A stretch of 64,000 nt of DNA from Halocynthiibacter sp. SDUM655004. GTDB lineage: Bacteria; Pseudomonadota; Alphaproteobacteria; Rhodobacterales; Rhodobacteraceae. Every line of letters begins with the position of its first letter. Within the stretch, counting starts at the first letter, position 1. The notes below the pieces were generated by a model that did no database searches, was not told where the DNA came from, and worked only from the letters and a program-made list of their open reading frames with translations. This document shows positions 63,753 to 64,000 of the stretch, in pieces. The translations under genes and the position numbers were made by a program. The DNA lies in NCBI RefSeq assembly GCF_026015885.1, contig NZ_JAPDUG010000003.1, positions 124,001 through 188,000 on the forward strand. Reading direction: 5' to 3'.

Positions 63753-64000
63753 ATGAAAGATGTTGTCATTGTTGGTGCCGTGCGGACACCTATGGCCGGT
63801 TTGCAAGGCGATTTTGCGCAGGTAACGGCGGCAGACCTTGGTGGAGCGGCGATCACGGCTGCTTTGGAAGGCGCAAAAGTATCGGGTGATTCTGTTGATG
63901 AACTGCTGATGGGAAACGTGCTCGGTGCAGGGCAGGGGCAAGCGCCCGCGCGTCAGGCTGGATTCTCGGCTGGGCTTGATAAATCAGTACCGGCAACCAC
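63753..64000 (+). CDS. Acetyl-CoA acyltransferase (thiolase), 3' end missing
   Basis: 83 codons visible before the window ends. MKDVVIVGAVRTPMAGLQGDFAQVTAADLGGAAITAALEGA matches the N-terminus of thiolases; LLMGNVLGAGQGQAPARQAGFSAG precedes the catalytic Cys, which lies beyond the window. AGGGGAAA before the ATG. Role: condensing or cleaving acyl-CoA. Confidence 0.93.
   Translation, partial: MKDVVIVGAVRTPMAGLQGDFAQVTAADLGGAAITAALEGAKVSGDSVDELLMGNVLGAGQGQAPARQAGFSAGLDKSVPAT

Overview
The window reads as a piece of chromosome (or chromosome plus integrated islands) of an alphaproteobacterium of the order Rhodobacterales, roseobacter-like. The evidence is the GANTC methylase CcrM beside rnhB, the small conserved families DUF2125, DUF3576 and DUF4170, a Rhodobacter-type 324-residue porin, the waaA-lpxK and leuS-lptE-holA gene orders, and RNA methylation, ubiquinone and envelope genes of that group. 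I recognised no rRNA, tRNA or CRISPR array.

Positions 1 to about 20,600 are accessory DNA. The left end carries the 3' part of a mobilisation relaxase with two more mobilisation genes (mbeB-like and mbeD-like) nested in another frame, as in ColE1-type plasmids. Next, on the minus strand, is a four-gene tripartite efflux operon (ytcA-like, HlyD, FUSC, TolC) in which every gene overlaps the next by 4 bases. A complete IS1182-family element with 25-base inverted repeats lies upstream of it. Then comes a LysR-controlled group with a secreted class-II haloalkane dehalogenase and a glutathione transferase, a catalytic-domain-only tyrosine recombinase, and a TetR/SDR pair with two perfect palindromic operators on the shared promoter.

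From 13.6 to 20.6 kb is an island module: a PD-(D/E)XK nuclease fused to a DUF2075 (Schlafen group 3-like) helicase, a membrane-anchored SNase-like nuclease, a pair of overlapping small island genes, and a Prim-Pol/VirE-type primase-helicase. Five intergenic copies of a GTG(A/C)AC-N4-GTTCAC palindrome are scattered through it, and a cluster of 8-base iterons sits just behind the primase-helicase gene. This block is the best candidate for an undescribed system: a replicating island with a nuclease-helicase cargo that may be for defence, under one shared DNA-binding factor.

From about 21 kb on the content becomes core. Three small envelope or regulatory genes (one an unusual membrane protein with a C-terminal winged helix) lead to rnhB and ccrM. 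Then follow alkB, mutY, dciA, dsbA and a CaiB-type CoA transferase; the minus-strand run pmbA-cysQ-DUF4170-waaA-lpxK; a plus-strand SDR/enoyl-CoA hydratase/FAD oxidoreductase operon; the minus-strand run DUF3576-leuS-lptE-holA-GST; a strongly expressed porin; yggS; an L,D-transpeptidase/ribA pair; an OmpR-type response regulator; a Hint-domain protein; xth; a CnoX-like thioredoxin/LON/Trm112 operon; ubiH; an amidase; a class I aminotransferase/ftsK/lolA run; a lytic transglycosylase; an AEC transporter; hspQ; a gamma-glutamyltransferase; an anti-sigma kinase/STAS pair; and the start of a thiolase gene cut by the window edge. Spacing is tight, with many 1 to 14 base overlaps, so most of the core is in operons.
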